Source of the DNA: Chlamydiota bacterium
GTDB lineage: Bacteria; Chlamydiota; Chlamydiia; Chlamydiales; Parachlamydiaceae
Assembly (NCBI GenBank): GCA_013289325.1
Contig: JABDAE010000004.1
Location: 1-53,154 of the forward strand
Direction: 5' to 3'
DNA length: 53,154 bases
The translations under genes and the position numbers were made by a program. How positions within the stretch are numbered: position 1 is the stretch's first letter; every line of letters starts with the position of its first letter. The notes beneath the pieces were generated by a model. It worked only from the letters and a program-made list of their open reading frames with translations, was not told the DNA's origin and searched no databases. Positions 1 through 10,937 of the stretch are shown one piece after another.

Positions 1-221
1 GGAGCCTGCATTAGCTCGCTAAAATCTAAAATGAAGGAAAAATAATCTGCAGCAAGCACTGCATTGCTTACACCATTAACGTGAATGAGAATAGAGCGCA
101 CCGAATACCCTTTTGGAAGCTTTAAGGCATTTATCTTTGTCTTTACTTCCTTTATGACTTCAGCAGATTTTTCTGTTATTTTGTCCCAAAAATGAATTAA
201 TGTCAATTTCGGGACAGATCT
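1..221 (-). pseudogene. 3' fragment of an ORF of unknown function, cut by the window edge
   Basis: Reading the minus strand from about 221 down to the window edge gives an open frame without a start codon, preceded in frame by a stop (222-224). It contains a well-formed stretch (key words KLPKGYS, VLIHVNG-like ILIHVNGVSN, YFSFILDFSELM) that resembles the C-terminal part of some bacterial or archaeal AAA ATPases; this family assignment is from memory and weak. An ATG-started frame (MKICPEIDIN...) overlaps just upstream in another phase, so a frameshift is possible. The open frame ends upstream about 25 bases from the MITE at 248, so the 5' part may have been lost when repeats invaded. The gene continues past the window start. 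Confidence 0.4.
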
Positions 222-358
222 TCATCTATTAATCCGTCCCCAAAATAGACTTCTTTCGAAACTAAAATCCCGTGCCTCTGCCTGTGCCCGTGCCTCCATC
301 CTATTACCCATATGTGTACTATCGCTGCTACCGCAGCTCTAATTTTATTTCGCTTCTA

Positions 359-493
359 CCCCACATTCCACGTCGCTTCGCTCCGTTTCATGCGGGGCTG
401 CTGCACTGAAAGCGGCTGCCGCCGCTGGTCACGGCAGTGACCAAAGTGTGATAGCCCCGCATGAAACGGAGCGAAGCGACGTGGAATGTGGGG
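359..493. repeat. 135-bp GC-rich hairpin core of MITE copy A
   Basis: Starts CCCCACATTCCACGTCGC and ends with the exact complement GCGACGTGGAATGTGGGG. A second inverted pair (GCGGGGCT / AGCCCCGC) and a small central hairpin (GGTCACGGCAGTGACC) lie inside. It is far more GC-rich than the surrounding DNA. Copy B carries paired changes in the stem (see findings). Confidence 0.9.
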
Positions 494-511
494 TTGCAAG
501 TAGTTGATAAT

Positions 512-674
512 CCTAGAAACGGCAGTTCGAGATGCTAAATTGGCGCAAGATCTTGAATTAGAATCACTTTGCAGTGGGGCGGGACATTCCCGATTGGTGA
601 AGGACCGCCCCACTGCAAATGATTCTGGTTCAAGAGATTGTGTCAAGTTAGCGTCTCCAACTGCCGTTTTTAGG
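512..674. mobile_element. 163-bp palindromic element, copy 1, target duplication ATAAT
   Basis: The element runs from CCTAGAAACGGCAGTTCGAG to the near-complement ending CTGCCGTTTTTAGG. ATAAT is duplicated at 507-511 and 675-679. The empty site is seen in MITE copy B (GTTGATAATCAAGC near 19460), proving insertion. Both strands are open over the full length in the codon phase that begins at the second base (plus strand LETAVRDAKL..., minus strand LKTAVGDANL...). Stems meet around a central GC-rich segment (GTGGGGCGG / CCGCCCCAC). Confidence 0.92.
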
Positions 675-768
675 ATAATCAAGCTGCGGCAGCAGCGATA
701 GAAAAGATATAGGTAATAGGATGGAGGCACGGGATTCCAGTTTCGAAAGAAGTCTATTGACGAAAGGT

Positions 769-823
769 ATATGTTGGTGAATCCAGTGTTACCTATGTTG
801 GTGAATCAAGTGTTACCTATGTT
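769..823. repeat. Tandem repeat of about 24 bp
   Basis: The unit TATGTTGGTGAATCAAGTGT (plus TACC) occurs twice with one difference (ATCCAG versus ATCAAG), followed by a partial third unit (CCTATGTTACC). It lies between the MITE and the gyrA terminator region. No gene is seen between 755 and 981. Confidence 0.7.
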
Positions 824-870
824 ACCGATCGGACCCCATCAGAGAGCTTTTGTGCCCATTGGCTAAAGAA

Positions 871-912
871 GAGGAAAATCGCAAGCTTGGGGTTTTCCAA
901 GCTCTTTTCCTC
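871..912 (-). terminator. Putative terminator downstream of gyrA
   Basis: An inverted repeat (GAGGAAAA..AAGCTTGG at 871-890 and CCAAGCTCTTTTCCTC at 897-912) lies about 70 bases beyond the gyrA stop. Read on the minus strand, the CCAAGCT arm is followed by a T-rich stretch (GATTTTCCTCTT). The position suits the end of the dciA-gyrB-gyrA transcript. Confidence 0.5.
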
Positions 913-981
913 AAATGTTAAGCTGATCGATGAGCCGCTTTCGCAAGGAGGGCGCCTTTAAAAGGTTTTTCTTGTTACATC

Positions 982-3501
982 TTATTCTTCGTCACCTACA
1001 GAATCTGTCACAAGTTCGTTTTCAGTGGGCTCGCTTGAGCGATCTTCAGCATCTACCTCATCGCTATCTTCTGATTCTGCAATTTTTTGAATCGCGACAA
1101 GCTGATCGCCCTCTTTTAAGTTCGCAAGTTTAACCCCTTGCGTATTGCGCCCTAAGACCCTTAAATCGCGCATTGCAATCCGCACCGTTTGCCCGGCTGC
1201 AGAAATCATTACCATCCCATCAGAATCTGTCACGCAAAGAGCACCCACAACATTGCCATTGCGCTCACTCGTCACAATAGAGCGCACTCCAACCCCTCCC
1301 CTATTTGTTTGGCGGAATTCATCGACATTAGAGCGCTTTCCAAAGCCATTTTCACAGACGACAAGAACCGTTTCATCGCCATTGACAACTTCACATCCCA
1401 CGATTATATCCGTCTCGCTTTTAAGCGTTGCCCCCCTAACACCGCGCGCAAGTCTTCCCATCGGACGAACGTTTGCTTGATCAAAGCGCACCGCCATGCC
1501 ATTATAAGTAAAGAGCATCACCTGCTGCCCTTCCTTCACAAGGCGAGCTGCCATCACTTCATCCCCTTCGTCTATATCAAGCGCCCAAATCCCTTTCCTG
1601 CGTGGATTGCTAAATTCGCTAAGAAGCGATTTCTTCACAACCCCTTTTTTTGTCGCCATCAAAATGCAATCGCTATCGTTAAAAGCGGCTACACAAAGCA
1701 CTGTGGCAATCTTTTCGTCTGGACGAATATCTTCTAAGAGATTAACAAGAGGACGCCCCTTCGATTTTCTTGAAGATTCAGGAATTTGCCATGCTTTTAG
1801 CCAATAGCAGCGCCCTAAGTTTGTAAAGATAAGAAGGAAATCATGCGATTGCGCCACATAAAGGCCTTTAATCGCATCTTCTTTCTTCATCGAAATGCCC
1901 GTTACCCCTTGTCCTCCCCTTCTTTGCTCGCGGAAAGTATCGACTGGCATTCTCTTAATATAATCATCTTCTGATATCGTGATAATGACAGGCGTATTGG
2001 GAATGAGATCTTCCATATTCATCTCAGATTCAGCAGCTATAATCTGCGTGCGCCTTTCCCCCTTGTATACCTTAGCAATATCTGCTAGCTCTTCTTTAAT
2101 GATATCTCGCACCATCGATTCATTTGCGAGCACTTGTCTATAATAATCGATCTTTTTAAGAAGATCTTGGTATTCATCGTTAATCTTTTCCTTTTCAAGC
2201 CCTGTCAATTGGTAAAGGCGAAGGTCTAAAACGGCAGTGGCTTGTCTTTCAGAAAATGAAAAGTGGGCAATTAATTCCACCTTAGCATGGTCTCTTGTAT
2301 CGCTTGATCTTATGATGCGCACCACCTCATCGAGGTGATCGATCGCCTTTAAATACCCTTCTAAGATATGAGCCCTTGCCTCTGCTTTAATCAACTCAAA
2401 CGTGGTTCTGCGCCTTACGACGACGATTCTATGATCAACCCATGCCGTGATAAAATTCTTAACCCCCATAATGCGAGGCAATCCCTTATCGAGCGCTAGC
2501 ATATTACAGCCAAAAGTCACTTCAAGGTCTGTAAATTTATAAAGCTGATTGATGATCACTTCTGGCGTTTCGTTGCGCTTAAGCTCTAAGACAATTCTCA
2601 TCCCATCCTTATCGGACTCATCGCGAAGGTCTGAAACTCCAGTGATCGATTTAGCATTGATTAAATCGGCAATCGATTCAATGAGGCGCGATTTATTGAC
2701 ATTATAGGGAATTTCATCGACGACAAGCCTTTGGCGATCCGCTTCATGCTCTTCAGTGCGAATCACGCCCCGTAAGGAAATTTTGCCTCTTCCCGTATAG
2801 TAGGCCTCTTTAATCCCGCGATAGCCGCAAATAATACCGCCCGTTGGGAAGTCAGGCCCTGGCATCACGCGCATAATCTCATCAACTGTTGTCTCTGGAT
2901 GCTCTAAAACGAGTAAAGTTGCCTTAATCAATTCATGTAAATTATGGGGAGGGATATTTGTCGCCATCCCGACAGCAATACCTGTCGACCCATTGCAAAG
3001 TAAGTTTGGAAATTTAGCGGGAAATACCGTCGGCTCTTTTTTCGTCTCATCGTAGTTTGGCACCATGTCGACAGTATCTTTATCCAGATCTTCCATCAGC
3101 TGCATAGACGCCGGTGTGAGCCTTGCCTCCGTATAACGCATAGCAGCAGGAGGATCGCCATCGATTGAGCCAAAGTTACCCTGCCCATCGACAAGGGTAT
3201 AGCGCATCGCCCAATTTTGAGCCATGCGCACAAGTGTCGGATAGATCACCTGCTCGCCATGGGGATGGTAATCACCTGACGTATCGCCCGAAATTTTGGC
3301 GCACTTTCTATGTTTGCCTCCTGGCGATAGATTAAGCTGCCTCATGGCGTATAAAATACGGCGCTGCGATGGTTTTAAGCCATCGCGTACATCGGGAAGC
3401 GCTCTTGCAATAATGACTGACATCGAGTAGCGCAAGTAACTTTCCTTGACCTCATCTTCGATATTGCGAGTGACAATGATTTCATTTGGAGTGTATGACA
3501 T
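982..3501 (-). CDS. gyrA: DNA gyrase subunit A
   Basis: This is the breakage-reunion subunit of DNA gyrase, which with GyrB introduces negative supercoils. The 839-residue length is normal. The N-terminal winged-helix/tower region carries the active-site Tyr in RYTEARLT (Tyr123). The canonical GyrA-box QRRGGQG lies at residues 526-532 at the start of the C-terminal DNA-wrapping domain, which separates gyrase from ParC. The C-terminus is acidic, as is common. In the quinolone-resistance region, HPHG (79-82) is followed by EQVIYPT, so Gln84 occupies the E. coli Ser83 position. gyrB lies 13 bases upstream in the same orientation, so the two are almost certainly co-transcribed. Confidence 0.98.
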   Translation of the reverse strand: MSYTPNEIIVTRNIEDEVKESYLRYSMSVIIARALPDVRDGLKPSQRRILYAMRQLNLSPGGKHRKCAKISGDTSGDYHPHGEQVIYPTLVRMAQNWAMRYTLVDGQGNFGSIDGDPPAAMRYTEARLTPASMQLMEDLDKDTVDMVPNYDETKKEPTVFPAKFPNLLCNGSTGIAVGMATNIPPHNLHELIKATLLVLEHPETTVDEIMRVMPGPDFPTGGIICGYRGIKEAYYTGRGKISLRGVIRTEEHEADRQRLVVDEIPYNVNKSRLIESIADLINAKSITGVSDLRDESDKDGMRIVLELKRNETPEVIINQLYKFTDLEVTFGCNMLALDKGLPRIMGVKNFITAWVDHRIVVVRRRTTFELIKAEARAHILEGYLKAIDHLDEVVRIIRSSDTRDHAKVELIAHFSFSERQATAVLDLRLYQLTGLEKEKINDEYQDLLKKIDYYRQVLANESMVRDIIKEELADIAKVYKGERRTQIIAAESEMNMEDLIPNTPVIITISEDDYIKRMPVDTFREQRRGGQGVTGISMKKEDAIKGLYVAQSHDFLLIFTNLGRCYWLKAWQIPESSRKSKGRPLVNLLEDIRPDEKIATVLCVAAFNDSDCILMATKKGVVKKSLLSEFSNPRRKGIWALDIDEGDEVMAARLVKEGQQVMLFTYNGMAVRFDQANVRPMGRLARGVRGATLKSETDIIVGCEVVNGDETVLVVCENGFGKRSNVDEFRQTNRGGVGVRSIVTSERNGNVVGALCVTDSDGMVMISAAGQTVRIAMRDLRVLGRNTQGVKLANLKEGDQLVAIQKIAESEDSDEVDAEDRSSEPTENELVTDSVGDEE

Positions 3502-3514
3502 GGGGAGCTTCCTT

Positions 3515-6375
<2,861 letters not shown>

Positions 6376-6423
6376 TTAATTTTTCATCGCTTTATTCTTC
6401 ATTATTGGTAAAGCCTAGTAGAT

Positions 6424-7374
6424 TTAATAGCGCCAACTGACAAAAGCTGAAACCATAGCAGCTTCCCATTTCGCCAGATTAAGTCTTGAGCGAAGAGAGA
6501 CAAGATCTCCATTTTCCGCTATGACGTTAAGATGGTCGCTTCCTTTTCGAGTACAAAATCTGCGATATTCTCCAAGAACTCCAAGAGACCAGTTATCCCA
6601 AATATCCCAGTTACCTCCAAGCCTTGCAATAAACCCATACCCATTTGCACGTTGAATAAATGAGCGAATCTCCGGCCTTAAATTCCAATTCCCTAAACCG
6701 TGATACCGCGCCAGATGGCACTCAATGCCGCCAAAGACATAAGCACAAGATTCTACTCTTGCTGTGAAATCACCGCCAATCCATGGACCGCTCCATCTAG
6801 CTCTATACGTGCTATCTAATGCCACAAGCGGTCTTATCGTTCCGGGGTGAGCGGCTTCAAACGCGCTGATTCCATCAAAAAGATGTAAGCTTTGCTCGTG
6901 AAAAGACCAGCCGATGAGAGGCGCTGCGACAAAACGGGAACAAGTCGATCTATATTGATAGCCAACAGCCGCTTGTGCGTCATACACAAACCCCTTGCCA
7001 GCTTTATTTTCAGAACGGGAAAACAGATCTTTACGATCATGCTTGTGATAATCGGAATCAGTGTTATGCCCACTATAAATATGACCCACATCGCCTTCTA
7101 TTTTGATCACATAATTTGTACAAGAGACATAGCGAAATTCGCCATATGCTTGCACCATTTCTAAATCTTCCCATTCCAGTTCAGACAAAATATTTGGGTC
7201 ACCATGTGGTCCTGCAATCGACCAGTTAAACTTATCCTGCCGATATCCAACACCTCCCTTAGCGCTTAAAGCCGGTGGCCAAGGGTGGGAATCTCCTCCA
7301 CAACACGAAGCTGTTAACGATAGAGAGAAGAAGAAAGAGCTTACGAATAACAAGCTTTGACACATCAGATTCAT
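6424..7374 (-). CDS. Putative outer-membrane beta-barrel protein
   Basis: About 316 residues. The start is set at the ATG (7374) preceded by AGGTGG at good spacing; a longer frame would overlap the kinase gene and lacks a better site. The N-terminus MNLMCQSLLFVSSFFFSLSLTASCC is a signal peptide, possibly ending at a Cys. The rest alternates polar and aromatic residues (GWSFHEQSLHLF, WSGPWIGGDFTARVESCAYVFGG, GGNWDIWDNWSLGVLGEYRRF) and ends in an aromatic residue after a last strand (AAMVSAFVSWRY), the classic beta-barrel C-terminus. It is Cys-containing, like chlamydial major outer-membrane proteins, but not identifiable as MOMP. Porin or adhesin function is possible and unproven. Confidence 0.7.
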   Translation of the reverse strand: MNLMCQSLLFVSSFFFSLSLTASCCGGDSHPWPPALSAKGGVGYRQDKFNWSIAGPHGDPNILSELEWEDLEMVQAYGEFRYVSCTNYVIKIEGDVGHIYSGHNTDSDYHKHDRKDLFSRSENKAGKGFVYDAQAAVGYQYRSTCSRFVAAPLIGWSFHEQSLHLFDGISAFEAAHPGTIRPLVALDSTYRARWSGPWIGGDFTARVESCAYVFGGIECHLARYHGLGNWNLRPEIRSFIQRANGYGFIARLGGNWDIWDNWSLGVLGEYRRFCTRKGSDHLNVIAENGDLVSLRSRLNLAKWEAAMVSAFVSWRY

Positions 7375-7427
7375 TTTATTCCACCTCATTCCCATTTGCG
7401 CCCCTATAATTAATGATCTTAAGACTC

Positions 7428-9587
7428 TTATTGCACGTCTGCAGCACATCGAAAGCCATACGTTCCATTCACCGTGCCAGGATTATTGCGATGTCTTCTG
7501 GAGCTGCGCAAGTCCTCTTTTAGACTCTTCCAGCAGCCACCTCTTAACACTCTATAGACTCCCTGTAATGGTCCCTTCGGGTCTTCAGGCTCTTGAATCG
7601 ATGTCTCATAGTAGTTATAGCCATACCAATCATAGCACCATTCGTACACATTGCCTGCCATATCGTAAAGGCCAAGCCCATTAGGAGCATAACTCATCAC
7701 GGCCGTTGTATCAAAACTAAAAAAGTTCGCTTGCGTCTTTTCGATATCTTCACCCGTAAAGTACAAGGAATTTTCCATCCCCCCGCGCGCAGCAATTTCC
7801 CACTCAGCCTCTCTTGGCAGCCTTTTACCGATCCATTTGGCGTAGGCAATAGCGCCATACCAAGTCACGCCTACAACCGGATGTTTGGCATATCCCGATT
7901 CAATGCTAAGCTTTCCTGAACTTCTTTTAATACGAGAATCGCGCATCCGAATAATGTCTTGGTGGTTATTGTCTTTTTCCCCACCCATCACATCTAAAAA
8001 CCTCACAAACTGCTCATTCGTAACTGGGTGGATATCGATTGCAAAACTAGAAAGTAGCACTTGGTGACGGGGCATCTCGTCTCTATTACCATCTTTACTT
8101 CCCCGATAAAATAAACCGCCGGGAATCACGATCATTTCAGTTCTTAATGGTTGAACATTTTTATCCTCTTTTGGCTCAGGCGTATATTGCTTTACCGATG
8201 TGTCGATAAGAAATACAGACCCCGGATCCAAATCAGCGACAGGACGTTCTAACTGAGTGGACTTAATCACGGGCTTTAAAACATGGGGCTCTATTGGTGC
8301 TCTTAGCGTTACACTTTCTTGATGAAGAGATTGACCTGCCATCGATCGATCGTCTTTCACTATACTTTCTACTGCAACTACCATGTGGGAATGTTTTTCT
8401 TTAGACTCTATCGCACTGACTGCCGCAAATGCCGCTGTGGATGAATGTGGCAGTGTATTTAGCTCTTTTTCTTTAGTATCGCTAGAAGGATTTATGCTAC
8501 AAGCTGTAAATGAAATATGTTCTACATTTTGACTTTGTTGAGAAAGCAATTCCACACTCACTTTTTGCAAAGAATTAGTGCGATTTAAATCACTTACCCC
8601 GCTATGAGCATGTTCAAGAGGTAGATCTTTGTTTCCTTTAGGAAGAATTCCTTTTGCATGCTGTCTTACTGCGTCAAGCAGCGGGACGAGTAATTCTGGC
8701 CTTTTAGCAGGATCTGGCTGTAAACACTCCCTTATCACCATATCCCAATCCCAACTGCTGTCTGAAAATAACTCTTTTGGCATTGGAAAAAAACCATGTG
8801 GAAATTCCCCTGTCAAAAGATTGTAGACAAGCACGCCAAAAGCAAAGACGTCTGCTTTCCCATCGATTGTGGGCGATAGATCTGGTTTTTTTTGTTCCGG
8901 CGCTAAAAATTCATACGTCTGCATAAATGAGGCATGCAACGGAGTAAGCTTTTGATTTTCAATTGAAGGGCTTGGATAGCGGTCTTGGTTACCGAGCATA
9001 TGAATGACCGAGCTTACCCCTAAAGCTTCTGCCACCTGTTTATAAGTCCTTGTAAGAACAGCTCCAGAACCTATAATGCGCGTTAAGCCAAAATCTGCGA
9101 TCATCAAATCGATGCAACCGCGCCCTTTTGACACTAAAAGATTATTGAGCTTTAAATTGCGGTGAGAAATTCCTTTGCCATTGACTTTTTTCGCATGGGC
9201 ATAATCAAGTGCTTCTGCCACTTGCCGCATCAGGCGAAAGAGCGTTTCATCATCAAAGCGCTTACCCCTTGATAGCATAAATTGCGCTAAATTTGTAGTC
9301 TCGCCATATTCATCTACGACGCAATCAGTTACAAGAAAATACTGCCCTTGGGCAAAGGAGACAGTGTGAATTTTGACAATATGGGGATGATCAAGCGTTG
9401 TAAGAATCCCCACATTCTCTTCAAATCGTTGAACAAAACCCCTATCTGTGGAAAGCTCTTCTGGGAGAACTTTAAGAATGCACTGTTTCTTCATGAAGCG
9501 GTGCTCGGCAAGATAAACAGTGCCAAGTGATCCTTGTCCAACCTGTTTGATGATTGTGTAATCACCAAGCGTGCGCGATTCTGTCAT
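7428..9587 (-). CDS. pkn1: Pkn1-like Ser/Thr protein kinase with FGE-sulfatase-type domain
   Basis: 719 residues. The N-terminal Hanks-type kinase domain (about 8-315) has the glycine loop GQGSLG (17-22), Lys39 in ILKVLP, DFG at 165-167 and an APE-like LAPEQ. The catalytic loop reads HRNLKLNN (142-149), with Asn144 where the HRD Asp is expected, so phosphotransfer may be weak or lost. A low-complexity linker (about 320-480) leads to a C-terminal formylglycine-generating-enzyme/sulfatase-modifying fold (about 485-719; PRHQVLLSSFAIDIHPVTNEQF, LPREAEWEIAARGG, LRGGCWK, TYGFRCA). This architecture matches chlamydial Pkn1. The domain is common in non-enzymatic or binding roles. Upstream 9588-9828 is a repeat-containing intergenic region. 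Confidence 0.9.
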   Translation of the reverse strand: MTESRTLGDYTIIKQVGQGSLGTVYLAEHRFMKKQCILKVLPEELSTDRGFVQRFEENVGILTTLDHPHIVKIHTVSFAQGQYFLVTDCVVDEYGETTNLAQFMLSRGKRFDDETLFRLMRQVAEALDYAHAKKVNGKGISHRNLKLNNLLVSKGRGCIDLMIADFGLTRIIGSGAVLTRTYKQVAEALGVSSVIHMLGNQDRYPSPSIENQKLTPLHASFMQTYEFLAPEQKKPDLSPTIDGKADVFAFGVLVYNLLTGEFPHGFFPMPKELFSDSSWDWDMVIRECLQPDPAKRPELLVPLLDAVRQHAKGILPKGNKDLPLEHAHSGVSDLNRTNSLQKVSVELLSQQSQNVEHISFTACSINPSSDTKEKELNTLPHSSTAAFAAVSAIESKEKHSHMVVAVESIVKDDRSMAGQSLHQESVTLRAPIEPHVLKPVIKSTQLERPVADLDPGSVFLIDTSVKQYTPEPKEDKNVQPLRTEMIVIPGGLFYRGSKDGNRDEMPRHQVLLSSFAIDIHPVTNEQFVRFLDVMGGEKDNNHQDIIRMRDSRIKRSSGKLSIESGYAKHPVVGVTWYGAIAYAKWIGKRLPREAEWEIAARGGMENSLYFTGEDIEKTQANFFSFDTTAVMSYAPNGLGLYDMAGNVYEWCYDWYGYNYYETSIQEPEDPKGPLQGVYRVLRGGCWKSLKEDLRSSRRHRNNPGTVNGTYGFRCAADVQ

Positions 9588-9601
9588 ACTCTTTTAGCCT
9601 T

Positions 9602-9792
9602 TTGATAAATAGAACTTTTTTTAAACCACAGAACACACCGAGATCACAGAGGGAGGATCACAGAGGAAGGATCACAGAGGGAGCCACAAACCTTAAGGAG
9701 TTATCAAGATGCTAGCCAGCGGTAAAGCACAAAAGCACTTCAATAGCCCCCCTGTGATCTCGGTGCGCTCTGTAGTTAAAAAAAGTTTTGAT
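9602..9792. repeat. Inverted repeat with internal CACAGAG tandem units
   Basis: Two imperfect complementary arms, about 9602-9651 and 9747-9792 (GAACTTTTTTTAAACCACAG.. and ..CTGTAGTTAAAAAAAGTT), both carry CACCGAGATCACAG or its complement. Between them the unit GGATCACAGAGG(A/G)A recurs. The layout looks like a small MITE or repeat cassette between pkn1 and acpP. It carries no gene. Confidence 0.75.
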
Positions 9793-9828
9793 AATGCGAT
9801 TGCCCTGTAAAAACAATCTCTTTTTGTT

Positions 9829-10074
9829 TTACTTATTCGCGTTCTTTTTTAAAGTCTCAACGAAGTTAACAACATCTCCAACTGTCCTTAATTTCTCAGC
9901 TTCTTCTTCTGAGATCTCACATCCAAAGCGCTCTTCTAGTGTCATAATCAACTCTGTCAAATCCAATGAGTCGGCATTTAAGTCTTCTACAAAAGACTTT
10001 GCCAAGTTCACATCTTCTTTATCAACACCAAGCTGCTCGACGACGATGTCGATCACTTCTTTTTCTACTGACAT
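9829..10074 (-). CDS. acpP: Acyl carrier protein
   Basis: This 81-residue acidic protein is the carrier on which fatty acids are built. The phosphopantetheine attachment site is Ser36 in the [14 protein letters not shown] motif, with the standard helix-2 acidic face recognised by Fab enzymes. The length matches the family. It is the last gene of a minus-strand fatty-acid cluster with fabH, fabD and fabG, the same order as in Chlamydia. It starts about 84 bases after fabG, so it may also have its own promoter in that gap. Confidence 0.97.
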   Translation of the reverse strand: MSVEKEVIDIVVEQLGVDKEDVNLAKSFVEDLNADSLDLTELIMTLEERFGCEISEEEAEKLRTVGDVVNFVETLKKNANK

Positions 10075-10157
10075 ATCATTATCCTTTGTTTTTGTGTTTT
10101 CATTTCATTTGTTAGTTTCTTGCGGGGCTCGTGGAATAATCATCAACTACCTGCTTT

Positions 10158-10910
10158 TTACATGACCATTCCACCATCAACCGCGATCACTTGCCCGGTG
10201 ATATAATCTGACATCTCACTTGCTAAAAATAGCGCAGTCTTTGCTATCTCTTCAGGGCTTCCCATCCTTCCCAACGGGATTTCAGCTAAAGTCGCTATCC
10301 GTTGCTCTTCCGTCATCCCATCTGTCATCGGGGTGGAAATAAAGCCAGGAGCTATGCAATTTACCTGTATATTTCTCGATGCAAGCTCCCTTGCTAAAGC
10401 TTTTGTCAACCCATTCATCGCAGCCTTTGACGCTGCATAGTTCACTTGCCCTGCGTTTCCTTTGATCCCCACGACAGAGCCTATATTGATAATTTTACCT
10501 TTTTTAGCTCTTAAAAACTGACGGGTTAACACTCGGCACGTATTATAGCAGGATTTGACATTTACCGCCATGACCTGATCCCAATCTTCTTCAGTCATTT
10601 TCATAAGCAGCTGATCGCGTGTAATCCCAGCATTATTGACCAAGATATCGACCTTTTCTCTTTCAGATAAAATCTGCTTAATAGCCTCTTCCACTTGAGA
10701 AAAAGAGCTGACATCGACTTTATAAAACGAGGCCCCATCACAGCCGGGAAGAGCTTTCATCTCAGAAACGACGTTATCTCCCCTTAAGGCATTCGTACCA
10801 AAAATCGCTACATAGGCCCCTTGACTTGCAAATTCCTTCGCAATCGCCATTCCAATGCCGGCTGTTCCGCCTGTCACTAAAGCAGTCTTGCCTTTAAGTA
10901 AGTTATTCAT
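10158..10910 (-). CDS. fabG: 3-oxoacyl-ACP reductase
   Basis: NADPH-dependent short-chain dehydrogenase that reduces 3-oxoacyl-ACP. It has the Rossmann motif TGGTAGIG, the NNAG motif, and the Ser-Tyr-Lys catalytic set (GSVVG Ser, then NYAASK with Tyr and Lys). The protein ends in DGGMVM, as is typical for FabG. The start at 10910 (MNNLLKGKTALVTGG, 250 residues) is preferred because GGGATGG precedes it and the family begins just before the Rossmann strand. An upstream in-frame ATG at 10931, only 6 bases after fabD, has no visible ribosome site. It is part of the acpP-fabG-fabD-fabH cluster. Confidence 0.96.
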   Translation of the reverse strand: MNNLLKGKTALVTGGTAGIGMAIAKEFASQGAYVAIFGTNALRGDNVVSEMKALPGCDGASFYKVDVSSFSQVEEAIKQILSEREKVDILVNNAGITRDQLLMKMTEEDWDQVMAVNVKSCYNTCRVLTRQFLRAKKGKIINIGSVVGIKGNAGQVNYAASKAAMNGLTKALARELASRNIQVNCIAPGFISTPMTDGMTEEQRIATLAEIPLGRMGSPEEIAKTALFLASEMSDYITGQVIAVDGGMVM

Positions 10911-10937
10911 GTAATCCATCCCGTTTATCATCTAATT

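Larger units (their letters stand above)
248..754. mobile_element. TA-flanked MITE-like element, copy A (interrupted by the 163-bp element)
   Basis: The ends are 16-17-bp inverted repeats (GACTTCTTTCGAAACT at 248-263 and its complement ending at 754), each bordered by TA (246-247 and 755-756), as expected for IS630/mariner-type transposition. Inside the ends, long imperfect arms (248-340 and 680-754) pair with each other. A 135-bp GC-rich palindrome occupies 359-493. A separate 163-bp palindromic element with a 5-bp target duplication sits at 512-674. Without that 168-bp insertion the element is 339 bp. No transposase is encoded; open frames crossing it are by-products of the repeats. Related copies lie at 19215-19560 and from 53017 to the window end. 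Confidence 0.85.

Noticed and set aside
359-493. The GC-rich palindromes as a CRISPR array
   Set aside because: There are no regularly spaced direct repeats with unique spacers and no cas genes; the structure is a single large inverted repeat in a transposable element.
356-730. A 124-codon minus-strand open frame across MITE copy A
   Set aside because: It consists entirely of the MITE and the 163-bp element, has no ribosome site, and a shortened version recurs in copy B. It is a by-product of the palindromes.
9602-9792. A riboswitch or leader for acpP or pkn1
   Set aside because: The region lies downstream of acpP and upstream of pkn1, is dominated by a repeat cassette, and shows no known riboswitch core.
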